64,000 nucleotides of DNA from Actibacterium mucosum KCTC 23349 (GCF_000647975.1 NZ_JFKE01000005.1:62001-126000), one strand, 5' to 3'; positions 51,937 through 61,171 are shown, numbered from the stretch's first letter. A program made the numbers and translations. Notes: generated by a model not told the origin, from the sequence alone.

Positions 51937-53192
51937 AAATGACACCAGTTTTGGCCGCAATTCTTTCGACCGGGGTTGCCGGCGGTGCGGTGGCTCAGAC
52001 GGAACTAAGCCTGTGGTATCATGGCGCCGGGTCGGCCAATGCAGAAGAGGCGTTGGTCAATCAGTTGGTCGAGGAATTCAACGCCAGCCAATCCGATTGG
52101 GCCGTCGTGCTGGAGACGTTCCCGCAGGGTGCCTACAACGACGCGGTTGGCGCGGCGGCGCTGGCGGGTGAACTGCCCGATATCCTTGACGTGGACGGCC
52201 CGGTGATGCCGAACTGGGCCTGGGCGGGGTATATGCAGCCGCTTGGCATTGACGAAGCCAAGCTGGAAGGCTTTTTGCCCGGTCCAATTGGCCGCTGGAA
52301 TGGCGAGGTCTATTCGGTTGGTTTGTGGGACGCAGCGGTCGCCATGACCACCCGGCGTTCGACCTTGGAAGATAACGGCATTCGGGTCCCCACGCTGGAC
52401 GCTCCGTGGAGCCTTGAGGAGTTCAACGGCGCTTTGGCAACGCTGGCTGCAACGGGTGACTACGAGTTTCCACTGGATCTGGGCATGGCCTGGACCGGCG
52501 AATGGTATCCTTATGCGTTCTCGCCATTCTTGCAGTCCTTTGGCGGGGACATCGTGGACCGTTCGACCTATCAATCGGCAGAAGGTGTGCTGAACGGGGA
52601 CGCCGCGCTGGCCTTTGGCGAATGGTGGCAGAGCCTCTTTACGAATGGCTATACGCCCGGCACCAGTCAGGATGCAGCGGATCGGGAAACCGGCCTGTTG
52701 GACGGAAAATATGCGATCGCGTGGAACGGAAACTGGGCCGCCCTGCCAGTTGTCGAAGCCTTTGGGGACGACGCGCTGTTTCTGCCCGCACCCGATTTCG
52801 GCAACGGTGCAACGATTGGGGCCGCCTCGTGGCAGTTTGGCGTTTCGGGCACATCCGACAACCCCGATGGCGCACGTGCCTTCATTGAATTCGCCCTGCA
52901 GGACCGCTGGTTCTCGGCGTTTTCCGATGGCACCGGCCTGATCCCGGTGACGTCAACAGCAGCAGCAAATACTGCGAACTACAAGCCCGGTGGCGCGCTG
53001 GAGGTGTTCTATGGGCTGTCCGAGGCTCAAGCGCTCGTACGTCCGGTAACCCCGGGCTACATCGTGTCTGCAAAGGTCTTTGAAAAGGCCCTTGCGGATA
53101 TCGCCAACGGGGCAGATGTGGCGGACACGCTGGATGCCGCGGTTGACGAAATCGACGCCGATATCGAAGCCAATGGCGGCTATGGCCACTAA
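51933..53192 (+). CDS. ABC sugar transporter, substrate-binding protein
   Basis: A 419-residue periplasmic binding protein of the carbohydrate (CUT1, family 1) type. The signal peptide is 1-22 (ILSTGVAGGAVA, then QTELSLWYHG). Features of family 1 binding proteins: LVEEFNASQSDWAVVLETF, the WPWS-like APWSLEEFNGAL, GKYAIAWNGNWAAL, and SNPDGARAFIEFAL. It captures the sugar and passes it to the two permeases encoded next. ATG 51933 has AAAGGGAGG upstream. A stable hairpin follows the stop, which could leave this gene more strongly expressed than the rest. Confidence 0.94.
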   Translation: MKMTPVLAAILSTGVAGGAVAQTELSLWYHGAGSANAEEALVNQLVEEFNASQSDWAVVLETFPQGAYNDAVGAAALAGELPDILDVDGPVMPNWAWAGYMQPLGIDEAKLEGFLPGPIGRWNGEVYSVGLWDAAVAMTTRRSTLEDNGIRVPTLDAPWSLEEFNGALATLAATGDYEFPLDLGMAWTGEWYPYAFSPFLQSFGGDIVDRSTYQSAEGVLNGDAALAFGEWWQSLFTNGYTPGTSQDAADRETGLLDGKYAIAWNGNWAALPVVEAFGDDALFLPAPDFGNGATIGAASWQFGVSGTSDNPDGARAFIEFALQDRWFSAFSDGTGLIPVTSTAAANTANYKPGGALEVFYGLSEAQALVRPVTPGYIVSAKVFEKALADIANGADVADTLDAAVDEIDADIEANGGYGH

Positions 53193-53202
53193 GGCCTGAC
53201 CA

Positions 53203-53230
53203 GAAGGAGCCCGGCGGGCCGGGTTCCTTC
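53203..53230 (+). terminator. Intercistronic hairpin after binding-protein gene
   Basis: GAAGGAGCCCGGC at 53203-53215 pairs with GCCGGGTTCCTTC at 53218-53230, 12 or 13 pairs with one G-U. There is no T run. Hairpins at this point in importer operons commonly protect the binding-protein message and reduce read-through into permeases; that role is inferred. Confidence 0.6.
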
Positions 53231-53253
53231 CTTCCACAAAAGGAGTGCGACCG

Positions 53254-54324
53254 ATGGCGTCAAAACTGACGCGGTCGAACCGTGCCGGGTGGCTCATGGC
53301 GCTTCCTGGTGCGGGGCTGATCGCCACGTTCATCATTCTTCCGTTTTTTCTGGCCTTTGCATTTTCGCTGACCAATCAGAGGCTCGTTTCGCCAAACCCC
53401 ACCGAGTATGTGGGTTTTGAGAACTATTCCGACTTGCTTGGCCTTGCGGTCTTTACGTTGGAACCGGAACGCGACGAGGCCGGAAATGCCGTGATCAAAG
53501 ACGGCGAGATTCAGTATCCACGGCTGCGCAATTTCACCCGCAGGAACCCGGACTATCCGCATCTGCAGGGCAAGCGCGAGTGGTTTAGCTGGCAATCGGG
53601 CGAAAACCGCACGGTGGTGCTGGCATCGGACGTGGTTTTCATGCGGGCGTTGGTCAACACCTTCCTCTTTGTGCTTGTCGTTGCGCAGGTGCAGTCGGGC
53701 ATTGCCTTGGGCCTTGCCTTGCTGATCAACCAAAAACTGCGCGGAATTTCCTTTTTTTGGGCGGTTTACTTCATGCCGGTCGTGGTCTCGATCATCGTGG
53801 TCTCGATCCTTTGGAAGTTCATCTATTCGCCGGGGGACGGGTTGCTGAATTCGCTGCTGAGCTGGCTGACATTCGGTGCCTTCTCGGGGATTGACTGGCT
53901 GGGCAACACGGCGACAGCGCTGCCGTCGATCATGGCAATGTCGATCTGGCAGGGCGTCGGATTTCACATGGTGATCTGGCTGGCGGGGCTTCAGACCATT
54001 TCGCCGACACTCTATGAGGCCGCAGAGATCGAGGGGTCGTCAAAATGGCAGACGTTCCGCTATGTGACGTGGCCTGGGCTGCGGAACACGGCCGTTCTGA
54101 TCCTGATTGTCATCACCATGCAGGCCTTTGCCCTGTTCGCGCAGATTGATGTCATGACCAGCGGTGGACCGCTGGACAGCACACAAGTGCTGGTTTTTCA
54201 GGCGGTCGAGCGCGGCTATGGCAAACAGGACATCTCGGGCGGCTCGACGATTTCGGTGATCCTGTTCCTGATCGTGCTGTGCATTTCCATACTGCAACGT
54301 TGGCTCACACGGGAGAAGACCTGA
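53254..54324 (+). CDS. ABC sugar transporter permease 1 (MalF-type)
   Basis: A 356-residue inner-membrane permease. The first helix is at about 15-37. A long periplasmic loop (about 45-125, including ERDEAGNAVIKDGEIQYP) is followed by five helices. The EAA loop YEAAEIEGSSKWQTFRYVTW contacts the ATPase. ATG 53254 has AAAGGAG eight bases upstream; an earlier ATG at 53245 lacks one. Its stop shares one base with the start of the second permease (TGATG), so translation is coupled. Confidence 0.93.
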   Translation: MASKLTRSNRAGWLMALPGAGLIATFIILPFFLAFAFSLTNQRLVSPNPTEYVGFENYSDLLGLAVFTLEPERDEAGNAVIKDGEIQYPRLRNFTRRNPDYPHLQGKREWFSWQSGENRTVVLASDVVFMRALVNTFLFVLVVAQVQSGIALGLALLINQKLRGISFFWAVYFMPVVVSIIVVSILWKFIYSPGDGLLNSLLSWLTFGAFSGIDWLGNTATALPSIMAMSIWQGVGFHMVIWLAGLQTISPTLYEAAEIEGSSKWQTFRYVTWPGLRNTAVLILIVITMQAFALFAQIDVMTSGGPLDSTQVLVFQAVERGYGKQDISGGSTISVILFLIVLCISILQRWLTREKT

Positions 54325-55205
54325 TGGCGCTTGTGACACCTGACAATCACGGCCTTCGCCTTTGGACCCGCTACGCGGTTTTGTTGCTGGTGGCGGTGAT
54401 CTTCATCTTTCCCTTGCTGTTCATGGCTATGTCGTCGCTGAAGCCGGACCAGCAGCTGTTGAGCGACACCAACAGCCTGCGGGCTTTTCTGCCGGTCGGA
54501 GACATTTCGTTCCAGAATTATTCCGACGCTTTTGACCGCGCGCCCATTGGCGTGTTCGTGATGAACTCTGTTCTGATCACGGGGGCGACGGTGCTGTTGA
54601 CCCTGTTCGTCTGTTCATTGGCGGCCTTTTCCTTTGTGTTCCTCGACTGGGCGGGAAGGGGCCTGATCTTTTCGGTCCTGCTTGCCACCCTGATCGTCCC
54701 GTACGAGTCGATCTTTATCCCGATGCTGCTCATGGTCTCGCAATTGCCGTGGATCGGTTTCGAGGGGCTGGAATGGGGCTGGTTGAACACCTATCGCGTT
54801 CAGATCATTCCGTTCATCGCAGATGGCCTCACGATCTTCCTCTTTGTGCAGTACTTTAAGGACCTGCCCCGCGAGCTGATAGAGGCGTCCCGCGTCGAGG
54901 GGGCAAGCTGGTGGATGATCTATCGACGAGTCGTCATGCCGCTGTCGGGTCCGGTTATTGCCACAGCAGCGATCCTGAAGTTTCTTTTTATGTACAACCA
55001 GTACCTCTGGCCGCTGATGGTGGTCCAGGCCGAAGAGATTCGGCCCGTAATGGTGGGACTGGGCTATTTCACGGATCAGCTGAACGTGCCGTGGGGCGAG
55101 GTTATGGCCTATCTGACCATCATCACGATCCCGGTTCTGGCGTTCTACCTTTCGCTTCAACGTATGTTCATCGCATCGGTTGCATCCACGGGGGTCAAAG
55201 GCTGA
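54324..55205 (+). CDS. ABC sugar transporter permease 2 (MalG-type)
   Basis: A 293-residue permease with six helices. Helix 1 is at about 13-33, a periplasmic loop with FQNYSDAFDRAPIG follows, then five helices and the EAA loop IEASRVEGASWWMIYRRVVMP near 190-210. PYESIFIPMLL is the usual MalG-like segment before it. It forms the channel with permease 1. The start ATG at 54324 and the stop at 55203-55205 both overlap neighbouring genes as TGATG. Confidence 0.93.
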   Translation: MALVTPDNHGLRLWTRYAVLLLVAVIFIFPLLFMAMSSLKPDQQLLSDTNSLRAFLPVGDISFQNYSDAFDRAPIGVFVMNSVLITGATVLLTLFVCSLAAFSFVFLDWAGRGLIFSVLLATLIVPYESIFIPMLLMVSQLPWIGFEGLEWGWLNTYRVQIIPFIADGLTIFLFVQYFKDLPRELIEASRVEGASWWMIYRRVVMPLSGPVIATAAILKFLFMYNQYLWPLMVVQAEEIRPVMVGLGYFTDQLNVPWGEVMAYLTIITIPVLAFYLSLQRMFIASVASTGVKG

Positions 55206-56158
55206 TGTTGCATCTTGAGGACAAATGGCTTTGGGACAGCTGGTATGTTCAGGACGGGCACATCTGGCACGCCTTTTACCTGCAAGCGCCGAAAAGCATT
55301 GGTGATCCGGAGCAGCGCCACTGGAACGTCAGTTATGGCCACGCCACCAGCCGTGATCTGATCAATTGGGATCACCAAGGCACCTGTTTTGCACCGTCCG
55401 AGGGCCCGGCTTGGGACGACTACACAACATGGACCGGATCGGTTCTGCGGGGTGACGACGGGCAATGGCACTTGTTCTATACGGGCACCAGCCGGGGTGG
55501 TGGTGGCAAGCACCAAAAGCTGGGTCATGCCGTGTCGGACGACCTGCACAATTGGCAAAGGGTCGGCGACGGTTTGGTGCTTGATCGCGACGAACGGTAC
55601 GAAGAGTTCCGCGAGGGTCGCTGGCACGACCGTGCCTTTCGCGATCCTTGGGTGATGCGTGACCCCGATGGCGACGGCTGGCTTATGTACTTTACTGCAC
55701 GTAACGCCTTGGTGGCGGGCAAGATGGATGCAGGCGCCATCGGCTTTGCAACCTCTGCTGATCTTTTCACGTGGACCTTGCAGGACCCGGTGTTCACAGG
55801 TGGTTTCGGCGAGTTGGAGGTGCCGCAGGTCTTTGAATGGGGCGGAACCTGGTATTGCCTGTTTTGCACGGGCGACCGTTTCTGGAGCGACAGCGCGCAG
55901 CAGTTGCTTGGCGAGCCCGTTTCCGGAAATCACTACCTGATCGGAGACGGGCCTCGCGGTCCGTGGCGATTGGCCCAGGGTCCGTTTTTGGATCCGCGCA
56001 CCTATGCCGGCCGGATCGTCAATGACAACGGCACGCGCAAGCTGATGGGATTTCTACAATACGATCCGGCGACCGAACCGTTTCGCGGCGTCATATCCGA
56101 CCCGATGCGGGTGATACGGCACAGCGACGGGCGGCTTGGGCTCGCGGATCAGGTTTAA
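55205..56158 (+). CDS. Cytoplasmic GH32/68-like five-bladed glycosidase
   Basis: A 317-residue beta-propeller glycosidase of the GH32/GH43/GH68-like group. The three acids expected in the fold are in WLWDSWYVQDG (nucleophile Asp near 10), AFRDPWVMRDP (RDP motif, about residue 146), and GELEVPQVFEW (acid/base Glu near 205). WTGSVLRGDDGQWHLFYTGT is a blade strand. No signal peptide, so it probably hydrolyses the imported sugar in the cytoplasm. It lies between permease 2 and the ATPase gene, overlapping the former by one base, which ties it to this importer. Substrate (fructoside, arabinoside or other) is not certain. Confidence 0.82.
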   Translation: MLHLEDKWLWDSWYVQDGHIWHAFYLQAPKSIGDPEQRHWNVSYGHATSRDLINWDHQGTCFAPSEGPAWDDYTTWTGSVLRGDDGQWHLFYTGTSRGGGGKHQKLGHAVSDDLHNWQRVGDGLVLDRDERYEEFREGRWHDRAFRDPWVMRDPDGDGWLMYFTARNALVAGKMDAGAIGFATSADLFTWTLQDPVFTGGFGELEVPQVFEWGGTWYCLFCTGDRFWSDSAQQLLGEPVSGNHYLIGDGPRGPWRLAQGPFLDPRTYAGRIVNDNGTRKLMGFLQYDPATEPFRGVISDPMRVIRHSDGRLGLADQV

Positions 56159-56170
56159 GGAGGACAAAAG

Positions 56171-57253
56171 ATGGCAGATGTTCTGCTCAAAGGGATCAAG
56201 AAAAGTTATGGCTCTGTCGACGTCATCAAGGGCGTGGATATCGACATCAAAGACGGTGAGTTCGTCGTGTTTGTCGGCCCGTCAGGGTGCGGGAAGTCCA
56301 CTTTGTTGCGGATGATCGCCGGGCTTGAGGATATCACCGGAGGCAGTTTGAAAATTGGGGGGACCGTGGTCAACGAGGTCCCTGCGTCCAAGCGTGGCAT
56401 CGCGATGGTGTTTCAGTCTTACGCCATATTCCCCCACATGACGGTCCGTGAAAACGTGGCGTTCGGGCTGACCATCGCGGGTGCATCAAAGGCCGAGAAA
56501 GACGAAAAAGTGCAGGCAGCGGCGCGCATCCTGCAAATGGAGCACCTGCTGGACCGTCGGCCATCACAATTGTCCGGCGGTCAACGGCAGCGCGTGGCCA
56601 TTGGACGGGCCATCGTACGTCAACCCGAGGTTTTCCTGTTTGACGAACCCCTGTCCAACCTTGATGCGGCGCTGCGTCTGGACATGCGGATCGAGATTGG
56701 CAAATTGCACAAGTCCCTTGGCGCGACGATGGTCTATGTCACCCATGATCAGGTCGAGGCAATGACCTTGGCGGACAAGATTGTTGTGCTGAAGGATGGA
56801 TACGTGCAGCAAGTCGGTACCCCGATGGATCTGTATCATCGCCCTGAAAGCCTTTTCGTGGCTGGTTTTATTGGCGCGCCATCGATGAACTTTATGGACG
56901 TGGACGTGGTGTCGCGCGACAGCGACAGCGCCAAGGTACGGTCTGCGCATGTGGCTGAGTTCGCAGCCCCCACGTGGCGCGAAGGCGTTCCCGGATCGGG
57001 CCGCGCAACGCTTGGCATCCGTCCGCAGGATCTGCACCCGGTCGACAAAGGCGGCCTGCTTGTGGGCAATGTCACCCTGGCGGAAAGACTGGGTATCGAA
57101 ACGGTGGTCGACGTGGCTTTGTCCGATGGCAAGCGCATTTTGGTGTCACTGGCCGAGGATCGCGTTTTTGAACCCGGTCAGCCGATACAGCTGACATTTG
57201 ATCCTGAGCGTGCGCATCTGTTTGCGCCCGATAACACGTCTGTGGCTGCATGA
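56171..57253 (+). CDS. ABC sugar transporter ATPase (MalK/UgpC-type)
   Basis: A 360-residue ATPase. Walker A GPSGCGKST is at 36-44, Q-loop in MVFQSYAIFPHM, signature LSGGQRQR near 135-142, Walker B VFLFDEPLSNLD near 155-166, and H-loop YVTHDQVEAM. The C-terminal ~120 residues form a TOBE regulatory domain (FIGAPSMNFMDV, LGIRPQDLHPV) as in MalK and UgpC. AGGAGG precedes the ATG. The stop overlaps the next start (ATGA). Confidence 0.95.
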   Translation: MADVLLKGIKKSYGSVDVIKGVDIDIKDGEFVVFVGPSGCGKSTLLRMIAGLEDITGGSLKIGGTVVNEVPASKRGIAMVFQSYAIFPHMTVRENVAFGLTIAGASKAEKDEKVQAAARILQMEHLLDRRPSQLSGGQRQRVAIGRAIVRQPEVFLFDEPLSNLDAALRLDMRIEIGKLHKSLGATMVYVTHDQVEAMTLADKIVVLKDGYVQQVGTPMDLYHRPESLFVAGFIGAPSMNFMDVDVVSRDSDSAKVRSAHVAEFAAPTWREGVPGSGRATLGIRPQDLHPVDKGGLLVGNVTLAERLGIETVVDVALSDGKRILVSLAEDRVFEPGQPIQLTFDPERAHLFAPDNTSVAA

Positions 57254-58284
57254 TGAAACCGCTACTCATTCTCGATAATCACTTCCGGACCAAAGCCGAA
57301 CTGTTCCGTGACGAAACGTTCGACGCGCTTGCGGGGCTGTGTGACATACGGGGCGGAGCGGATGCGCCCATGTCGCGAAAGGACATCGAGGCGTTGCTGC
57401 CGGACGCGCGCTTTTATGTTGCCTCCAAACCTGAGTTAAGCGCCGAGGACTTGCGCAGGGCACCCAACCTTCGTGCAACGATCGAGGTGGCGGGCGCGTT
57501 TCGCGAGGGTCTTGATTACGACGCGTGTTTTGACCGGGGCATCGAAGTCTTGTCCTGTTCGCCCGGGTTCAGAAACGCCGTCGCAGAGATGACCGTTGCC
57601 ATGATCCTTGGGGCCGGACGCGGCTTGGTCGATGAGCATGAGGCGTTTCGTTCCGGCACCGAACGCTGGCTTGATGATCGCCCAGAGACAGATTTTACGC
57701 TTTATCACCAATCGGTTGGCTTTATCGGATATGGGCAGATTTCTAAGGAAACGCATCGGTTAATCCGCCCTTTCCAGCCAAAGGTCATGGCTTTTGATCC
57801 TTTCCTGAAAGATGCCGGGCCGGATGTCGAGTTGACCGATTTGGAACAGCTCGTTTCCCAGTGTCGTGTGGTTGTTGTGGCCGCTGTTCCGTCCGAAGAC
57901 ACGCGGGGGCTGTTAAGCGCCGCCCTGATTGGCAAGTTGCAGAAAGCTGCTTTGGTTGTGGTCATCAGCCGGGCCTGGTGTGCGGATTTCGACGCGCTTG
58001 TTGCCGCGGCGGGGGCCGGGCAGATCAAATTTGCCACGGACGTTTTCCCAGACGAGCCGCTGGCGGTTGATCATCCGCTTCGCCAAATGCCCAACGTGAT
58101 TTTGTCTCCGCACCGTGCCGCGGCAGTGCCCGGGGGGCGCCACCTGATTGGCGACATGATCCTGCAGGATGTGCAGGCAATACTTGAAGGGTTGCCCAGC
58201 CGTCAGCTCAAGCCGGCCGACCGCCAGTTGGTCGCAGGGCTTGTTTCCGCGCAGGCCCAGCTCAAGTCGATGCCGAACACATGA
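57250..58284 (+). CDS. D-isomer 2-hydroxyacid dehydrogenase family protein
   Basis: A 344-residue NAD(P)-dependent dehydrogenase. The nucleotide motif is VGFIGYGQISKE near 156-167, with the acid after beta-2 in VMAFDPF. The catalytic triad is Arg in VISRAWCADF, Glu in DVFPDEPLAV and His in LSPHRAA. It would interconvert a 2-keto acid (or keto-sugar acid) and the D-hydroxyacid. It shares ATGA overlaps with both neighbours, so it belongs to the sugar operon and likely acts on a product of the imported sugar. Confidence 0.92.
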   Translation: MMKPLLILDNHFRTKAELFRDETFDALAGLCDIRGGADAPMSRKDIEALLPDARFYVASKPELSAEDLRRAPNLRATIEVAGAFREGLDYDACFDRGIEVLSCSPGFRNAVAEMTVAMILGAGRGLVDEHEAFRSGTERWLDDRPETDFTLYHQSVGFIGYGQISKETHRLIRPFQPKVMAFDPFLKDAGPDVELTDLEQLVSQCRVVVVAAVPSEDTRGLLSAALIGKLQKAALVVVISRAWCADFDALVAAAGAGQIKFATDVFPDEPLAVDHPLRQMPNVILSPHRAAAVPGGRHLIGDMILQDVQAILEGLPSRQLKPADRQLVAGLVSAQAQLKSMPNT

Positions 58285-59222
58285 CGGCACATAACTGGGG
58301 CATTCTGGGCACCGGCAATATCGCGGGTTCGATGGCCGCAGCGCTTCCGCATGTGCCGGGCGCATGTCGTGCCGCAGTTGCCTCGCGCACGATCGGGAAA
58401 GCCGAAGGTTTTGCGCGCGCATGGGGGTTCGACCGCGCCTATGGCAGTTATGATGATTTGTTGCAGGATCCGGACATCGACATCATCTATGTTGCGACGC
58501 CGAATGCACTTCACAAAGGCAACATCTTTGCCGTATTGGACGCGGGCAAGCACGTGTTGTGCGAAAAGCCGATGACCCTGTCCCCGCAGGACAGCGCCGC
58601 GTGTTTCGAGATGGCGCGACAAAGGGGGCGGGTCCTTATGGAAGCTCTTTGGAGCGCCTTTGTCCCGGCGATGCAGAAAGCCATCGACCTGGTCCGGTCC
58701 GGGGCCATCGGGACCCCCCGACACCTGATGGCGAACTTCGTGTCGCATCGTGATCCCGCGACGACACCGATCTTGTTTGATCCGGATTTGGGCGGGGGCG
58801 CCAGGAAGGATCTCGGCATCTATCCGATTGCCGCGGCCTTGTTGCTGGCGGGGCCTGTCAGATATGCGCAGTCACATTCGGTGATGGGGCCTTCGGGCGT
58901 TGACGAAATGACTGGCTGGACCCTTGAGCACGACAATGGTGCCCTTTCGCTTTTGTCATGCGGGTTCCGGGCCGACTTGCCAGTGGCGGTTCGTTGCATG
59001 GGCAGCGAAGGCAGTTTACAGATTCCCGACAACTTCCACCACGCCAGCAGTGTGATCCTCGACGGGGCCGAGGGGCAGGTGACGTTTGACCTGCCGTATA
59101 TCGGAAACGGCTACGCTCACGAAGCGATTGCCTTTCAGGCGTGTTTGGACGGGGCGAAAACCGCATGGCCCGAAGGTCACACAATCGCAAGTGCCGAATT
59201 GTTGCACGCACGTTCGGTTTGA
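58281..59222 (+). CDS. Gfo/Idh/MocA-family oxidoreductase
   Basis: A 313-residue NAD(P)-dependent sugar dehydrogenase. The Rossmann motif GILGTGNIAGSM is at about 6-17 and the CEKPMTL motif near 94-100 holds the catalytic Lys. ALWSAFVPAMQKA and GGGARKDLGIYPI are family blocks of the dimeric dihydrodiol/xylose dehydrogenase-like branch. It probably oxidises or reduces a sugar ring carbon in the pathway fed by the importer. The ATG overlaps the previous stop (ATGA). It is the last operon gene; accessory DNA follows. Confidence 0.92.
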   Translation: MTAHNWGILGTGNIAGSMAAALPHVPGACRAAVASRTIGKAEGFARAWGFDRAYGSYDDLLQDPDIDIIYVATPNALHKGNIFAVLDAGKHVLCEKPMTLSPQDSAACFEMARQRGRVLMEALWSAFVPAMQKAIDLVRSGAIGTPRHLMANFVSHRDPATTPILFDPDLGGGARKDLGIYPIAAALLLAGPVRYAQSHSVMGPSGVDEMTGWTLEHDNGALSLLSCGFRADLPVAVRCMGSEGSLQIPDNFHHASSVILDGAEGQVTFDLPYIGNGYAHEAIAFQACLDGAKTAWPEGHTIASAELLHARSV

Positions 59223-59495
59223 TTGGGAAGAGCCCATGTCATTACGACCGCAACCCAAGATGGGTGCGTCGGTGGCGACTGTGCAGTCAAACAACGTCCA
59301 ACAGGGACCGGCCCGAACACGGAAAGCCCGCATTGGGCAAAGCGATACCGGTCTGGCTTCCATGTCCGCGATATACTGCATCGCCTCCGATGACCGCACA
59401 TAGCCCTGTTCGCCTGATGTTGCCTAGGGCGCGGGCGGCAGCTATGGTAAGCAGCTAGCGGCCGAGAATTGTGCCTTAAATGATAGAGGCTGCAA
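59223..59495. other. Junction of sugar operon and accessory region
   Basis: About 270 bases with no supportable gene and no clear terminator. Two short plus-strand open frames are present but are not convincing. Base composition starts to drop near the right end. The left limit of the accessory region probably lies here. Confidence 0.35.
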
Positions 59496-60023
59496 TCAGC
59501 CGTGCAGTTCATCGATACGACGTGCCAGCCTCGTGTAATACGCATGAGTAAAAAGAAAATCGGCGCTCATGATCGTTGGGATGAACAAAACAAAAATGGC
59601 TACTGCGACAGTAAAGATATCTGTAGTCCGCCAAACAAAGAGTAGCAGAAAAGGTAACAAAAATAAGAAAAAACTGGTCAAAGCAATCTTGATAGTGGTC
59701 TTGAAGTTAGGCGGGTCGATGCGCTTTCGAGCCAACCTCAAATTGACGTCTTTCTTTTTTGAGCGATCTTTCAGAAAGTTAAAATATTGCTCTGTAGTCC
59801 ACCTTTTGGCGGCTACGCTTAATGGAAGGCATACGCCGAACAAAAACTCCGCTCTCTGTCCGGCGCGAGCAGCCGTGAACTCTCCAAATGGTACTGAAGC
59901 CAAGTTGGAAAACTTAACTTCGTGTGGTTGTTTATTAAGTGAGGCAGCGGCTGCGTTAAACCATGTCTTGTCGCTATTTTTTAGAATGCTTACGAAATCA
60001 CTTTCCAAGTCTTGAGTATTCAT
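59496..60023 (-). CDS. Low-GC two-helix membrane protein, unknown
   Basis: A 175-residue protein with two adjacent hydrophobic helices near 112-132 and 136-156 (IALTSFFLFLLPFLLLFVW, then VAVAIFVLFIPTIM). A soluble N-terminal half holds a Lys/Arg-rich stretch (DRSKKKDVNLRLARKR). No known family recognised. Base use is much more A/T-rich than the core genes, suggesting transfer. ATG 60023 follows GAAGGC. It is the first gene of the accessory block. Confidence 0.6.
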   Translation of the reverse strand: MNTQDLESDFVSILKNSDKTWFNAAAASLNKQPHEVKFSNLASVPFGEFTAARAGQRAEFLFGVCLPLSVAAKRWTTEQYFNFLKDRSKKKDVNLRLARKRIDPPNFKTTIKIALTSFFLFLLPFLLLFVWRTTDIFTVAVAIFVLFIPTIMSADFLFTHAYYTRLARRIDELHG

Positions 60024-60409
60024 GCCTTCAAGCTAATGGAAGGAGATTGAGTCGTCTAGCGCACCAGCATAAGGCGAATCATGGTGTTTGTGACGCGAAA
60101 CCAGGGAACAGCATCTGGCGCCACGAACCTGTTGACTGATCATCGAAGCGGCCAATGGCGCAGTTGCAACGAAATCACGCTTTGTCCGCTTAGCTGACCT
60201 CGTTGCAAACCGCAGCGAAATTCCGCTTTCCGCGCTAGGTACTGAATGGCCATGTCCCCTTTGGGCTGACATCGGTCATTGGGCAGCGTTGATCTCACGC
60301 GACTTCGCCGCAGACGCGCTGCCGCGCCGCTGCAAGACGGCTTTGAGCCCTTGTTGACTACATTCTGCAATGCAGCCATTTTCTGCGTCCATGAATTGAG
60401 GATGGTCAA
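60024..60409. other. Intergenic region in accessory block
   Basis: About 386 bases without a supportable gene. It contains GCAGCGAAATTCCGCTTT near 60211-60228, and a near match GCAGCGAAATTCGGCTTT occurs near 62991-63008, so a short degenerate repeat family may be present. The right end holds the ribosome site of the next gene. Confidence 0.4.
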
Positions 60410-61000
60410 GTGCGTTCCGTAACACTTAGAATAGCGAGCTTCGCATTATTCTTCACGGCTTTTGCGACGTGGGGCAATCCAAGTTACGCCCAGAATTTGG
60501 TGCAAGATTTTGACAATTTTTTTGAACGTTGTCGCACGTCTGTCGAAACCAGCTCGATGTTTGACGGTGAAGGCCTTCAAAGACGGAACGTTCCCGAACG
60601 ACATGCACGGGACTGGGGAGTAAATTCAGCAAATGAGGCTTGGGGCGTCGCTGGGTCAGAACTGTACGTTTTGCTTACAGAGTGGACTTCTCGCGATGGT
60701 ACAGTACGCAACCTTTGCAGTATTCAACTGGCCAATGAAAAGAGAGTGCTGGAGCCGGTTGAACAGGCGATGTTGCTACGGCAGTTTCTGATCCTTCAAG
60801 TCGAACTGATCGGAGCTCAATCCCATGAAATTGACCGTCAGCTGTCTTCAGTTCCACCATTGGTAAATGCTGCATTCCTTTTGCAGGGTAAGAACCCGAA
60901 TGGATGCATTGTTAGCCACAGCTTTACATTCTCGCCCGACGGGCGGTTCTTTTCAGCTGGTTCTGGTGAAAAATCGGTGCAACCCTGTGAGGTCGAGTAG
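60410..61000 (+). CDS. Secreted protein of unknown function
   Basis: A 196-residue protein that starts with GTG at 60410 after GAGGATGG. The N-terminus is a clear signal peptide (IASFALFFTAFATWGNPSYA, cleavage before QNLV). The mature part has four Cys (FERCRTS, NLCSIQ, NGCIVSH and VQPCEVE) that could form two disulfides, and no known domain. Composition is A/T-richer than core genes. It is followed 70 bases later by the first copy of the repeated gene-end module. Confidence 0.6.
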   Translation: MRSVTLRIASFALFFTAFATWGNPSYAQNLVQDFDNFFERCRTSVETSSMFDGEGLQRRNVPERHARDWGVNSANEAWGVAGSELYVLLTEWTSRDGTVRNLCSIQLANEKRVLEPVEQAMLLRQFLILQVELIGAQSHEIDRQLSSVPPLVNAAFLLQGKNPNGCIVSHSFTFSPDGRFFSAGSGEKSVQPCEVE

Positions 61001-61124
61001 ACCTACGGTTCCAGACTGATCTGCTCAAACCTAAAATCGGTCGATTGGAAGAGGCATCCGAACGGCGAATTTGTCCCGCAAAGCGGAATGAACCAATGTC
61101 CGACCGAACCTGGGCTTGAATCAA

Positions 61125-61152
61125 AAACGCCCCGCGGTTTGGCGGGGCGTTT
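61125..61152 (-). terminator. Terminator within module copy 1
   Basis: AAACGCCCCGC at 61125-61135 pairs with GCGGGGCGTTT at 61142-61152. On the minus strand it is followed by T residues and lies just past the residual gene stop. It is a copy of the terminator at 63766. Confidence 0.8.
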
Positions 61153-61171
61153 CGTTGGTTTGGTGGGGGCT

